Positions 8,324 through 15,714 of a stretch of 64,000 nt of DNA are shown piece by piece. Position 1 is the first letter of the stretch, and every line of letters starts with the position of its first letter. The position numbers and the translations under genes are program-made. The notes beneath the pieces are model-generated. The model saw nothing but the letters and a program-made list of their open reading frames with translations. It made no database searches and was not told the DNA's origin. Origin of the DNA: Sphingomonadales bacterium (GTDB lineage Bacteria; Pseudomonadota; Alphaproteobacteria; Sphingomonadales; Sphingomonadaceae); assembly GCA_027491235.1 (NCBI GenBank), contig JAIXWO010000022.1:590102-654101 (forward strand), given 5' to 3'.

Positions 8324-9812
8324 AGCCAAGCCTCTGGAGGTGGGCGAACATCACCGCCTCGGCATCGTTGCGCCGGGCGATCAGGTCTTGCAGCTTGGCC
8401 ACCTCCGCCGCGACATCGACCGCCTCGGCATCCGCGCCGGTCTGCACATAGCGGCTGATGTTCAGGTTGTGGCCGTTGGCGGCGATCTCGGCCACCGGCA
8501 CCACGCGGGCCAGCTTGTCGATGTCGGCAAAGCCGTGAACGGCATCGGCGAGCGTGCGGATATGATCGTCAGTCAGGAAGTTCTGCGCTTTGCCGGGCTG
8601 ATAGGTGGCGTCGCCATTGACGATCAGCACCTTGCCGCGCCGGTCGGCTGGCTTCTTCTTGCGGCAGATCAGCAGGGCGGCAGGGATGCCCGCTCCGTAG
8701 AACAGATTGGTGGCAAGCCCGACAACCGCCTCGATCACGTCTGCGGCCAGCATGGCCTCCCGGATGCGGCCCTCGGCCCCGCTACGGAACAACACGCCAT
8801 GCGGCACCACCACCGCCAGCATCCCGTCATCCTTGAGGCTGGCGAGCATGTGCTGGACAAAAGCAAGATCGCCGTAGCCCTTGGGCGGGCAGCCATAGTC
8901 ATCACGCCCAAACGGGTCGCCGTTCTGCCAAACCTCGTAGCCCCACACTTTCTCCGAGAACGGCGGGTTGGCGAGCACCCGGTCATAGGCCCCGATGCCC
9001 TCGACAAACTCGCGGGCCTTGGGATCATACCGCTTGGGTGAAAGGATCGTGTCGCCCTTGGCGATAAAGGCGTCGTCCACGTCGTGAAGGAACAGGTTGA
9101 TCTCGGCGATGCCCCACGTGGCGAAGTTCTTCTCCTGCCCATAGAGCGACAGGCTGCGGGCATCCTCACCCCGGTCTTTCAGATATTGTACCGCCTCCAG
9201 CAACATGCCCGCCGATCCACATGTGGGATCGTAAACCGACATGCCCGGGCGCGGGTCGATGATCTCGACCATGAGCCTGACGATTGACCGGGGAGTGTAG
9301 AACTCCCCGCCCCTCTTGCCCGCACCTTCCGCGAACATCTTGATGAGGTAGAGGTAGGCGTCGCCCAGCATGTCGGCAGGCGCATCGGCATTGCGCAGGC
9401 GGTGCTTCTCGAAATGGGCCAGCAGCTTTTCGAGCAAGGCATCGGAGAAGCGATCCTGATTGGCAAAGTCCACCGAGTTGAACACGCCGCGCAGCCGCAA
9501 GTTGGCATCTTCGATGGCGGCCAGCGCGTTGTTCAGCCGCTGCCCGATCTGCGTGGACTGCTGACGTACCGCATCCCAGCGATGCTCTGGCGGGATGTGG
9601 AACCGGTGCTCGTCCGGGTCAGCGGCTTCAGCGGCGTCGCCGGTTTCGGCCAGAAGGGTCTCATACTCCTCGTCCCAGACGTCACAGAGGCGTTTGAAGA
9701 ACAGCAGGCCGAAGATGTACTGCTTATAGTCCCCGGCATCGACGGTGCCCCGGAGGATGTCTGCCGCGCCCCACAGATGGCGCTCCAGTTCTTGTTGTGA
9801 TAATATGGACAC
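8313..9812 (-). CDS. hsdM: type I restriction-modification DNA methyltransferase HsdM
   Basis: This N6-adenine methylase has 499 residues when started at the GTG at 9812, just after GGGGGAAG; the product then begins 'MSILSQQELERHLWGAADILRG', the usual HsdM_N opening. The frame upstream to 9944 adds unrelated sequence. Motif I is 'DPTCGSAGML' (SAM binding) and motif IV is 'NPPF' (catalysis). 'GGEFYTPRSIVRLMVEII' precedes motif I, as in the family. With HsdS it forms M2S1 and protects host DNA. It is the first gene of the hsdM-hsdS-hsdR-metallopeptidase operon. Confidence 0.96.
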   Translation of the reverse strand: MSILSQQELERHLWGAADILRGTVDAGDYKQYIFGLLFFKRLCDVWDEEYETLLAETGDAAEAADPDEHRFHIPPEHRWDAVRQQSTQIGQRLNNALAAIEDANLRLRGVFNSVDFANQDRFSDALLEKLLAHFEKHRLRNADAPADMLGDAYLYLIKMFAEGAGKRGGEFYTPRSIVRLMVEIIDPRPGMSVYDPTCGSAGMLLEAVQYLKDRGEDARSLSLYGQEKNFATWGIAEINLFLHDVDDAFIAKGDTILSPKRYDPKAREFVEGIGAYDRVLANPPFSEKVWGYEVWQNGDPFGRDDYGCPPKGYGDLAFVQHMLASLKDDGMLAVVVPHGVLFRSGAEGRIREAMLAADVIEAVVGLATNLFYGAGIPAALLICRKKKPADRRGKVLIVNGDATYQPGKAQNFLTDDHIRTLADAVHGFADIDKLARVVPVAEIAANGHNLNISRYVQTGADAEAVDVAAEVAKLQDLIARRNDAEAVMFAHLQRLGYVE

Positions 9813-10227
9813 TCTTCCCCCGTGCTCATGATACCCGACTGGCCGGACCGGGCCGACGGCAAGCCTGAAATTACGTAGAGCCAATAAGTTTGCAATAGAA
9901 GCGCGTTGTTGCATGTGGCCGAAATGAATTGCTTGTTGGAGCATGGCCCAGCTGAAGACCGCCCCGCTCAGCTTCTAGCAAGTTGGCTGACGACTTCTGT
10001 AAGACGCCTTGCTGCAACACGACGGCTCCCTGCCCACTGTTTCTCCAAACAGAATAAAAGTGGTGGGATAGATGGTGGGAAAATAACCCTTTGGTCCGTT
10101 TAGCTATGGAATTGCGTGATCCCATGGGGACACCCTGTCCGCCAACAGTTTCCGATACTGATGGGCTTTGAGCCGCCACCACAATCGTTGAAGCCGCAAC
10201 TCAAGTTACAACACCATACCCTTGCCA
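9813..10227. other. 415-bp non-coding gap upstream of hsdM
   Basis: No convincing gene lies here. It must hold the hsd promoter. A direct repeat TGGTGGGA (10061-10068 and 10073-10080) and slightly lower GC than the flanks mark it as a possible edge of the restriction island. I see no tRNA, integrase or clear attachment site. Confidence 0.4.
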
Positions 10228-11298
10228 TCAAATCCAATGGCGGTTTGTGATCCTGTGCCCTGTTGATGGCGGCGTCAGGATCGGTTCTTGAATTTGGCCA
10301 ACCAACATAGCCTCTCCGCCTAGTCGTGTGGCTATAGCAGCCTGTTCCGCGGGAGATAACAAAGCATATTGGCGACGAAGCTCCAGCCAGCAGGCCGCTC
10401 GATAAGGGGACGCAGGAATTTCAAACTGGCCGCCGAAACTTTGAAAACGCACCTTGGGGAGGTTGCACGACACCGCCTTCAGATTGGCTTCCAGATACGG
10501 CAAATAGTCCGCGCCAATGCAGCGAAGGAGCGGGTTGAGATCGTCTGGTGGATCTCCCACACGGTCGCAGCTGGAAAGGTTGTCCGGTGTTGCTGCCCAC
10601 ACTCTCATGGTCCATGCTAGGACATTCGGCGCCCGCTCCCGCAGGATTGCTGATGGTGTCGGATCGTTGGAAAAGTGACGGAACATGGGACCGAAAAGTC
10701 CGAAATCCGCCTCGCACGGCCGATCACCAAACAAATAGGGTCGTTTGGCCAGAACCGGCTCCAGCATATCCAGCACTGCTAAATAGTGGCGTTCAATTGC
10801 CGGTCCGTTCTCGCGTGTCACGCCGTCGGCGCGAAGATATTCCGACTTCTGACGTCTTGTGATCAAAAGGCTCCGGAGCCAAAGTGGCGCCGGTACGTCG
10901 CGCAGCAGCGTTCGTGCAATTTGTCGGCCCATCAAACGCGAATCCTCCTCGAACGCCCAGCGATAATAGAGCGCCGGGCGCCAGAGCCACTCGTCGAAGG
11001 CGTCTTCGAGCAGGCGGCTCAGAAATTCGCCGGTGGTGGTCTTGGGACGAAGCTTCGGTTCGACGCCCTCATCCTCGAACTTTGCCAGGATCGCGGTGGT
11101 GTCGGTGAGCCAGGTCCCTTGCGGGGAGCGGAGTTGTGGCATCTGTGCGACCCCGGTCTCTTTGGCGCATTGCCTGAAGTCGGCAGTATCCATCTCTACG
11201 AACTGGACCGCCACTCCCTTAGCCCTCAGGTAAGCTTCAAGTTTGCCGGTGAAGTAGGAGAGCTTCAGGCCGTAAAGTGTGTAACGCTGGGCGGTCAC
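10228..11298 (-). CDS. glutathione S-transferase family protein with extended C-terminus
   Basis: The 356-residue protein starts with a thioredoxin-like GST domain ('YTLYGLKLSYFTGKLEAYLRAKGV', 'MPQLRSPQGTWLTDTTAILAKFE' with the cis-Pro/Asp-Thr glutathione site at about 53-70). The helical GST C-domain follows, with 'RPYLFGDRPCEADFGLFGPM'. About 100 residues beyond the usual GST length form an extra C-terminal part. Start is GTG at 11298. Its promoter region carries a palindromic operator between -35 and -10. The substrate is unknown; roles in detoxification or reductive thiol chemistry are family-level possibilities only. Confidence 0.8.
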   Translation of the reverse strand: MTAQRYTLYGLKLSYFTGKLEAYLRAKGVAVQFVEMDTADFRQCAKETGVAQMPQLRSPQGTWLTDTTAILAKFEDEGVEPKLRPKTTTGEFLSRLLEDAFDEWLWRPALYYRWAFEEDSRLMGRQIARTLLRDVPAPLWLRSLLITRRQKSEYLRADGVTRENGPAIERHYLAVLDMLEPVLAKRPYLFGDRPCEADFGLFGPMFRHFSNDPTPSAILRERAPNVLAWTMRVWAATPDNLSSCDRVGDPPDDLNPLLRCIGADYLPYLEANLKAVSCNLPKVRFQSFGGQFEIPASPYRAACWLELRRQYALLSPAEQAAIATRLGGEAMLVGQIQEPILTPPSTGHRITNRHWI

Positions 11299-11602
11299 GC
11301 TGACGGTTTCCCCGTCTTCGTTGCATCTCCGGCAGCCTTTTGGCTGTCCTTCGTCTTCTGCGGCAGAAAAATTCCCGATGGCATCAATACGAGCCCTAAT
11401 ACTGAGAAAAGAAAATTTTATGACATTAGCAATGTCATAAGGTCAACACCCCCCGGTTCAGAGAGATTGGAAAACCCTCGCCGCGACGATTTCCATGACG
11501 CATGTTTTGATCTTGATCATGGGAACCGCGACGGCCCTCTGATACTTCAAGCGTTATGATTGGCTCGCGCATATCCCGGAACGGTTTCCGGCCAGTTCCA
11601 AG
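11299..11602. other. 304-bp divergent intergenic region between GST and cytochrome b genes
   Basis: No gene is seen. It holds a strong promoter-like sequence with an operator facing the GST gene (11418-11446) and presumably the cytochrome promoter on the other strand. AT content is locally high around 11400-11440. Confidence 0.5.
11418..11446 (-). promoter_or_regulatory. putative GST promoter with embedded palindromic operator
   Basis: On the minus strand TTGACC (-35, 11446-11441) and TCATAA (-10, 11423-11418) are separated by exactly 17 bp. A perfect palindrome of two 10-base arms (TTATGACATT and AATGTCATAA, centre AGC) covers 11418-11440, filling the spacer and overlapping the -10. This geometry fits repression by a TetR-type dimer. 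No such regulator gene is in the window. Confidence 0.65.
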
Positions 11603-12181
11603 ATGAGGATCAGCCTCGTCCTCCGCGAAATTTTGCCCTTTTATGTCCGGTTGATCGTGCTCGCAGCGGTGACGCTCTTTGTTGATCTTGTCTTACACCT
11701 GACGGACACAGTTTGGGTTGGGCGCTATTTAGGGATTGTCGGAGTCTTCCTCATCCTGCTCTCCTTTGGACATTCGCTGCGCAAACGGGGCTACATCAAA
11801 AGTTCAAACCCGATGCGCCTGTTGCGGGTGCATGAAGGCCTGGCATGGGCGGGATCAACATTCATTCTCATCCATGCGGGCGTTCATTTTAATGCCGTCC
11901 TCGCTTGGTTGGCCGTGCTGGCCATGGGCGTGAACATCATCAGTGGCTTGACGGGAAAATATCTCGTTCAGCGGGCGCAGCACTGGATGAAGAAAACAAG
12001 GGCGAACCTTCGGGAAGATGGGTTCGATGAAGCGGCCATAGAACATCAGCTCTTTTGGGATAGCCTTGCTGCCGGCTGGGTTAAAAAGTGGCGGACGATC
12101 CATCTGCCAATCGCCGCAGCTTTTGGCGTTCTAGCCACGGCGCACATCCTCTCAACCTTCTTGTTCTGGGGGTGGAAATGA
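11603..12181 (+). CDS. membrane cytochrome b-like protein (four-helix, di-haem candidate)
   Basis: The 192-residue protein has four or five hydrophobic helices. Histidines are placed as in di-haem b-type cytochromes: H77 and H91 (14 apart) with H95 nearby, and H167 and H181 (14 apart) in the last helices. Its stop overlaps the start of the octahaem cytochrome c gene (ATGA), so the two are co-translated. The pair would form a membrane quinol or ferric-type electron transfer unit delivering electrons to periplasmic haems. It resembles cytochrome b/b6 or ferric-reductase-like domains by layout; no closer family is recognised. The ATG at 11603 follows 'CCAAG', a weak Shine-Dalgarno. Confidence 0.7.
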   Translation: MRISLVLREILPFYVRLIVLAAVTLFVDLVLHLTDTVWVGRYLGIVGVFLILLSFGHSLRKRGYIKSSNPMRLLRVHEGLAWAGSTFILIHAGVHFNAVLAWLAVLAMGVNIISGLTGKYLVQRAQHWMKKTRANLREDGFDEAAIEHQLFWDSLAAGWVKKWRTIHLPIAAAFGVLATAHILSTFLFWGWK

Positions 12182-12894
12182 AGCACCCCATTTGGATTGG
12201 CTTGGCGTTGGTGCTGGCAGTGATCATTTATCTGAGCTTCGTGCGCCCGCACGAGATGTTGAGCCCCGGTAATCTCATCCCCGCCCATTCGGCGCTGCAA
12301 ACGGACTGTTTTGCCTGCCACGCGCCGCTGCGAGGTGTCGCAGCCGACCGGTGCATCACTTGCCACGCTGTCACAGATATCGGTCTGCGGACGACGAAAG
12401 GGATCAAGGTCACATCAAGCAAAGGCCGTCCTCCATTCCATCAGGCTCTGCTGGAGCCGAACTGCATGGCCTGCCATAGCGACCACACAAAACCGAAGTT
12501 TGTTCGCGCGCGTGCCCTTCGGTTTGACCACAGCCTTTTGAAGGCAGAGGTACGCGCAAACTGTCAATCCTGTCACGTTCCGCCGCGCGATGCCGTGCAC
12601 AAGGCATCAAAACTGGCGTGCTCAACCTGTCACCAGCCTGCGGGATGGAAGCCTGCAACGTTTGATCACAACCGCTTCTTCGCGCTTGATAAAGATCACA
12701 ATACTGCTTGCACTACCTGCCATCTGGGCGGTGATTACAAACGCTACACCTGTTACGGTTGCCATGAACATCAACAGGCCAACATCGTTGCCGCACACCG
12801 TGAAGAAGGCATGATCAACATCGAGAAGTGCGCGCGTTGCCATCGCCGCGCCGAGGGTGAGGGCGAGCGAGAAGGCGAAGGCCGTAAGGATTAG
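12178..12894 (+). CDS. membrane-anchored octahaem cytochrome c (class III/NrfB-like repeats)
   Basis: The 238-residue protein starts with one hydrophobic helix (residues 4-22) that anchors it or acts as a signal. It then has eight CxxCH haem-binding motifs at 44, 59, 96, 129, 148, 178, 192 and 218. Extra histidines between motifs (for example H37, H88, H103, H118, H141, H164, H174, H198, H207) could be distal ligands. The ATG at 12178 overlaps the cytochrome b stop. The acidic, charged tail (EGEGEREGEG) is odd. It probably carries electrons across the periplasm; the terminal acceptor is unknown. Confidence 0.85.
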   Translation: MKHPIWIGLALVLAVIIYLSFVRPHEMLSPGNLIPAHSALQTDCFACHAPLRGVAADRCITCHAVTDIGLRTTKGIKVTSSKGRPPFHQALLEPNCMACHSDHTKPKFVRARALRFDHSLLKAEVRANCQSCHVPPRDAVHKASKLACSTCHQPAGWKPATFDHNRFFALDKDHNTACTTCHLGGDYKRYTCYGCHEHQQANIVAAHREEGMINIEKCARCHRRAEGEGEREGEGRKD

Positions 12895-13323
12895 TCCACT
12901 TCTCTGCCTACATTTATGCAGATTGGCCCCGGGCGTCCTTCCAACATACTCCTCAGCCTGCGCGGTTAGCCGCGTTTCATTGACAGCCCTAGCGGTCACA
13001 ATCTTGGTAAGACGCCGTCCAAACTCCGGCTAGCCCGTGCCATCCGAACCGCCGCCTCCTTGAAGTTTTCCGCAGACTTGGTTGGCTTAGTTCGCTCCTG
13101 AATGGGATCTTAAACACGCACATAGTCAAATGCACATTGGCTTCATTATCAAGCCGAACCGGGATCGCCTAGGATAGACTCTGTGCATGCGGCTGGTTAA
13201 CCGATTAAAAGTTGGGGCAATACAACCTATAAAAAATCCGATCTTTAGTAATAATGATCATAATTTATTTATAAATTATGTCCTCAAATTTGGCTAATTT
13301 ATCAAAAATTGGAATTTCACGTT
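12895..13323. other. 429-bp gap, becoming AT-rich
   Basis: No gene is supported; the minus-strand frame at 12622-12999 is a shadow of the cytochrome gene. From about 13200 the composition turns strongly AT-rich (runs such as ATAATTTATTTATAAATTAT), unlike the rest of the window, and supplies the promoter of the small secreted protein. Confidence 0.5.
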
Positions 13324-13647
13324 ATGATTAAGAAACTCTCTGCCGCACTAATTGTGATGTCCCTCGCTGTTATAGACCAGTCCGCTTCTGCACAGAAAGT
13401 CGTACCGACTACAACACAGGACGTCACCCTTGCCACAGTGTACCCTATAATGATGTCTACTGGCACACCTGCAGTGAAGTTAACGGACGGGAAGATTTGG
13501 ATTTTCAAACAAATGATCGGTATAAAATTGGATGGTAAGGACGTTCTCCCCACTGCCCTGAAGCCGGGTATGAAATGCGTTCTGACCGGTATGCCAGGGA
13601 TCTTTAAGTATCCAACCATCTTGTCGCTGGATTGCAAAACGAGCTAA
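13324..13647 (+). CDS. small secreted hypothetical protein
   Basis: The ATG at 13324 gives 107 residues with a typical signal peptide (MIKKLSAALIVMSLAVIDQSASA, cleavage before QKVV). The mature part is about 85 residues, mostly beta-strand-like, and ends 'MKCVLTGMPGIFKYPTILSLDCKTS' with two cysteines able to form a disulfide. Base composition and codons are more AT-rich than the neighbours, suggesting acquisition from elsewhere. It is monocistronic, with its own terminator. No family is recognised. Confidence 0.6.
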   Translation: MIKKLSAALIVMSLAVIDQSASAQKVVPTTTQDVTLATVYPIMMSTGTPAVKLTDGKIWIFKQMIGIKLDGKDVLPTALKPGMKCVLTGMPGIFKYPTILSLDCKTS

Positions 13648-13658
13648 TCTAAATATTC

Positions 13659-13696
13659 GGCTAGGAGATGCATCGTGCGGTCCTAGCCCCTTTTTT
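13659..13696 (+). terminator. intrinsic terminator of the small secreted protein gene
   Basis: GGCTAGGA (13659-13666) pairs with TCCTAGCC (13681-13688) and is followed by CCTTTTTT. Confidence 0.85.
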
Positions 13697-13823
13697 GTTA
13701 TTGAGCTCTCGGCCAACTTGCGTCGACTGTAACGACTACCTGTCCATCCCGAGCCTTGCACTTGGCAGTTCGGTGAAGTGTCTTGGGTGATGAGATGTTC
13801 GGAAGCGGCATTGGCCTCATCCC

Positions 13824-14570
13824 TTAAAACGGAATGTGTTGTCCATCCCATGCGAACAGACCTCCGGTTTGGGATGCCTCTAACTGATCCAGCACCGCCA
13901 AGAGCGCCGATGCACTAAGGTCCGGAGTGAACAGCTTCGCCTCTGGTACTTTGCCCTGAAAAGGTTGCGAGAGCGGCGTATCTACGGTGCCTGGATGCAA
14001 TGTCACACACACCGCCATCTTGTGCGACCATGCGAGTTCCACGGAGCAGGTTTTGACCAGCATATTCAGGGCAGATTTGGAGGCACGATAAGCATGCCAT
14101 CCGCCCAGCCGGTTGTCAGAAATAGACCCGACGCGGGCAGAGAGCGCCGCAAAGATGGCTTTATCATTCTTGCGGAGTTTGGGCAGCGCGTGCTTGGCGA
14201 TCAAAGCCGGACCGATGGTGTTGATCTGAAATGCGCGGGCCATCGCGTCTGCATCAAGCGCGCGCAGGCTCTTTTCTGGCCGGATATCCGCATCGTGGAG
14301 GAGTCCAGTGGCTACGAAGACCAGATCGAGCGGACCATCGGCCGATGCCTCAGCGACGCACTCTGCGATGGACGCTTCATCCGTGAGGTCGAACCGAAGG
14401 CCCCTCACCTTTCCCGCTGCCGGACTTGCGGTGCGTGCGGCGGCATAGATCGCGCTGCAATTGGGGTCGCCCACCAAAGCCCGTACAAACGCCGCACCGA
14501 TCCCGCCGCTGCTTCCAAAGATGAGCGCGCGGTAGCCGGGCCTGAGGCTGGAAAGCTGACGATCTGCCAC
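13824..14570 (-). CDS. short-chain dehydrogenase/reductase (C-factor-like)
   Basis: This classical SDR of 248 residues has the NAD(P) motif GSSGGIG (19-25), a Ser in 'ALSARVGSISD' (about 144-149) and the catalytic Y161-x3-K165 (YRASK). 'LHPGTVDTPLS' matches the family's late loop. The overall layout resembles C-factor/CsgA-like SDRs that act on hydroxy or keto groups. It is 22 bp downstream of the MDR reductase gene on the same strand, so the two likely share a transcript facing away from the amidohydrolase cluster. The substrate is unknown. Confidence 0.85.
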   Translation of the reverse strand: MADRQLSSLRPGYRALIFGSSGGIGAAFVRALVGDPNCSAIYAAARTASPAAGKVRGLRFDLTDEASIAECVAEASADGPLDLVFVATGLLHDADIRPEKSLRALDADAMARAFQINTIGPALIAKHALPKLRKNDKAIFAALSARVGSISDNRLGGWHAYRASKSALNMLVKTCSVELAWSHKMAVCVTLHPGTVDTPLSQPFQGKVPEAKLFTPDLSASALLAVLDQLEASQTGGLFAWDGQHIPF

Positions 14571-14592
14571 TGCTCAGGCCCGTTCCCTTGTC

Positions 14593-15600
14593 TTAAATGT
14601 CGACGACGATCTTGCCGAAGTGCGCGTTTGCCGCCTGATGGCGGAACGCATCCCCCAGTTGGGCCAACGGGAAGTGCTTGTCGAGTACAGGCTTGATGCC
14701 GGTCGCATCAATGGCGGCGATCATGTCGAGCTGTTGCTGACGGCTGCCGACCGTTAGGCCGATGACGCGTAATTGCTTTGCCATGAGTGTGGCTGTCATG
14801 ACAGGGCCTGCAAAGCCCGCGAGCACACCGATGAGGGCGACATGACCCATGGGCTTGGCCGCGATCATCGACTGGTCAAGCGTACCGGAACCGCCGACTT
14901 CGACAACATGGTCCACGCCGCGACCGCCCGTTAGGCCGAGAACCACAGCGCCCCATTCCGGTGTTTCTTTATAATTGATGAGATGATCAGCACCCAACGC
15001 CTTCATTCGTTCCAGTTTTTCATTGGAAGAGGATGTTGCAATCACAGTCGCGCCCATGGCTTTGGCAAATTGAAGAGCGAAGACTGAAACCCCGCCCGTC
15101 CCCTGCACAAGCACAGTCGCGCCTGCCTTGATTTGTCCGTCCACGACCAGCGCCCGCCATGCTGTCAGTCCTGCACAGGTGAGCGTCGCGGCTTCCGCTG
15201 CGGAATATCCTTTGGGTACATGGGTGAACCAACTGGTCGGCGCGGTCATGTATTCACGCGCATAGCCGTCAATCCCGTCCCCAGGGACGCGCGTGAAGGC
15301 CGTGGCAGGCGGCGTGCCGTCGAGCCAATCCGGAAAGAAGGTGGAGACGACCATGTCGCCCACGGCATAGTCCGTCACGCCATCACCGATGGCGACAATC
15401 TCGCCCGCGCCGTCGGACATCGGAATACGACCGTCTGCCGTGGGCAGCATGCCGACAACAACAGCAAAATCATGATAATTCAGCGAGCTTGCCCGGATAC
15501 GAACCTTGATTTCCCCGGGCCCCGGCGCAGGCGCATCCGGCATGTCGACCAAAGCCAAAGAGTCGAGCGACGTGGGCTGTTTGATTTGAATGGCTTTCAC
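14593..15600 (-). CDS. zinc-independent MDR alcohol dehydrogenase/quinone oxidoreductase-like
   Basis: The GTG at 15600 lies 6 bp after AGGAGAG and gives 335 residues beginning 'MKAIQIKQPTSLDSLAL'; the much longer open frame upstream is not coding. It has a GroES-like N-domain and a Rossmann fold with 'LVQGTGGVSVFALQFAKAMGA' at about 164-183. The catalytic and structural zinc cysteines of alcohol dehydrogenases are absent, so it belongs with quinone oxidoreductase or enoyl reductase-like MDRs using NADPH. It is divergent from the amidohydrolase gene, with about 115 bp between. Confidence 0.88.
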   Translation of the reverse strand: MKAIQIKQPTSLDSLALVDMPDAPAPGPGEIKVRIRASSLNYHDFAVVVGMLPTADGRIPMSDGAGEIVAIGDGVTDYAVGDMVVSTFFPDWLDGTPPATAFTRVPGDGIDGYAREYMTAPTSWFTHVPKGYSAAEAATLTCAGLTAWRALVVDGQIKAGATVLVQGTGGVSVFALQFAKAMGATVIATSSSNEKLERMKALGADHLINYKETPEWGAVVLGLTGGRGVDHVVEVGGSGTLDQSMIAAKPMGHVALIGVLAGFAGPVMTATLMAKQLRVIGLTVGSRQQQLDMIAAIDATGIKPVLDKHFPLAQLGDAFRHQAANAHFGKIVVDI

Positions 15601-15714
15601 TTGTGTCTCTCCTGAAGAATCATGGCCGTTTCGGCTTGACGTGAACGTCACCCGGGTCAAAGTGCAAGGATAAAGCGCAGATGCAAACGCACGCACAATG
15701 AAACTGGAGTGGAT

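Noticed and set aside
8007..9041. 344-residue plus-strand frame over hsdS/hsdM
   Set aside because: It lies opposite two well-supported genes and shows no family pattern.
9871..10182. 103-residue minus-strand frame upstream of hsdM
   Set aside because: No Shine-Dalgarno, no family match, and it overlaps the probable hsdM promoter; it could be a remnant but cannot be supported.
9813..10227. tRNA gene or attL/attR pair at the island edge
   Set aside because: No cloverleaf or long direct repeat could be found by eye.
12622..12999. 125-residue minus-strand frame with a hydrophobic stretch
   Set aside because: Most of it is the reverse of the octahaem cytochrome gene.
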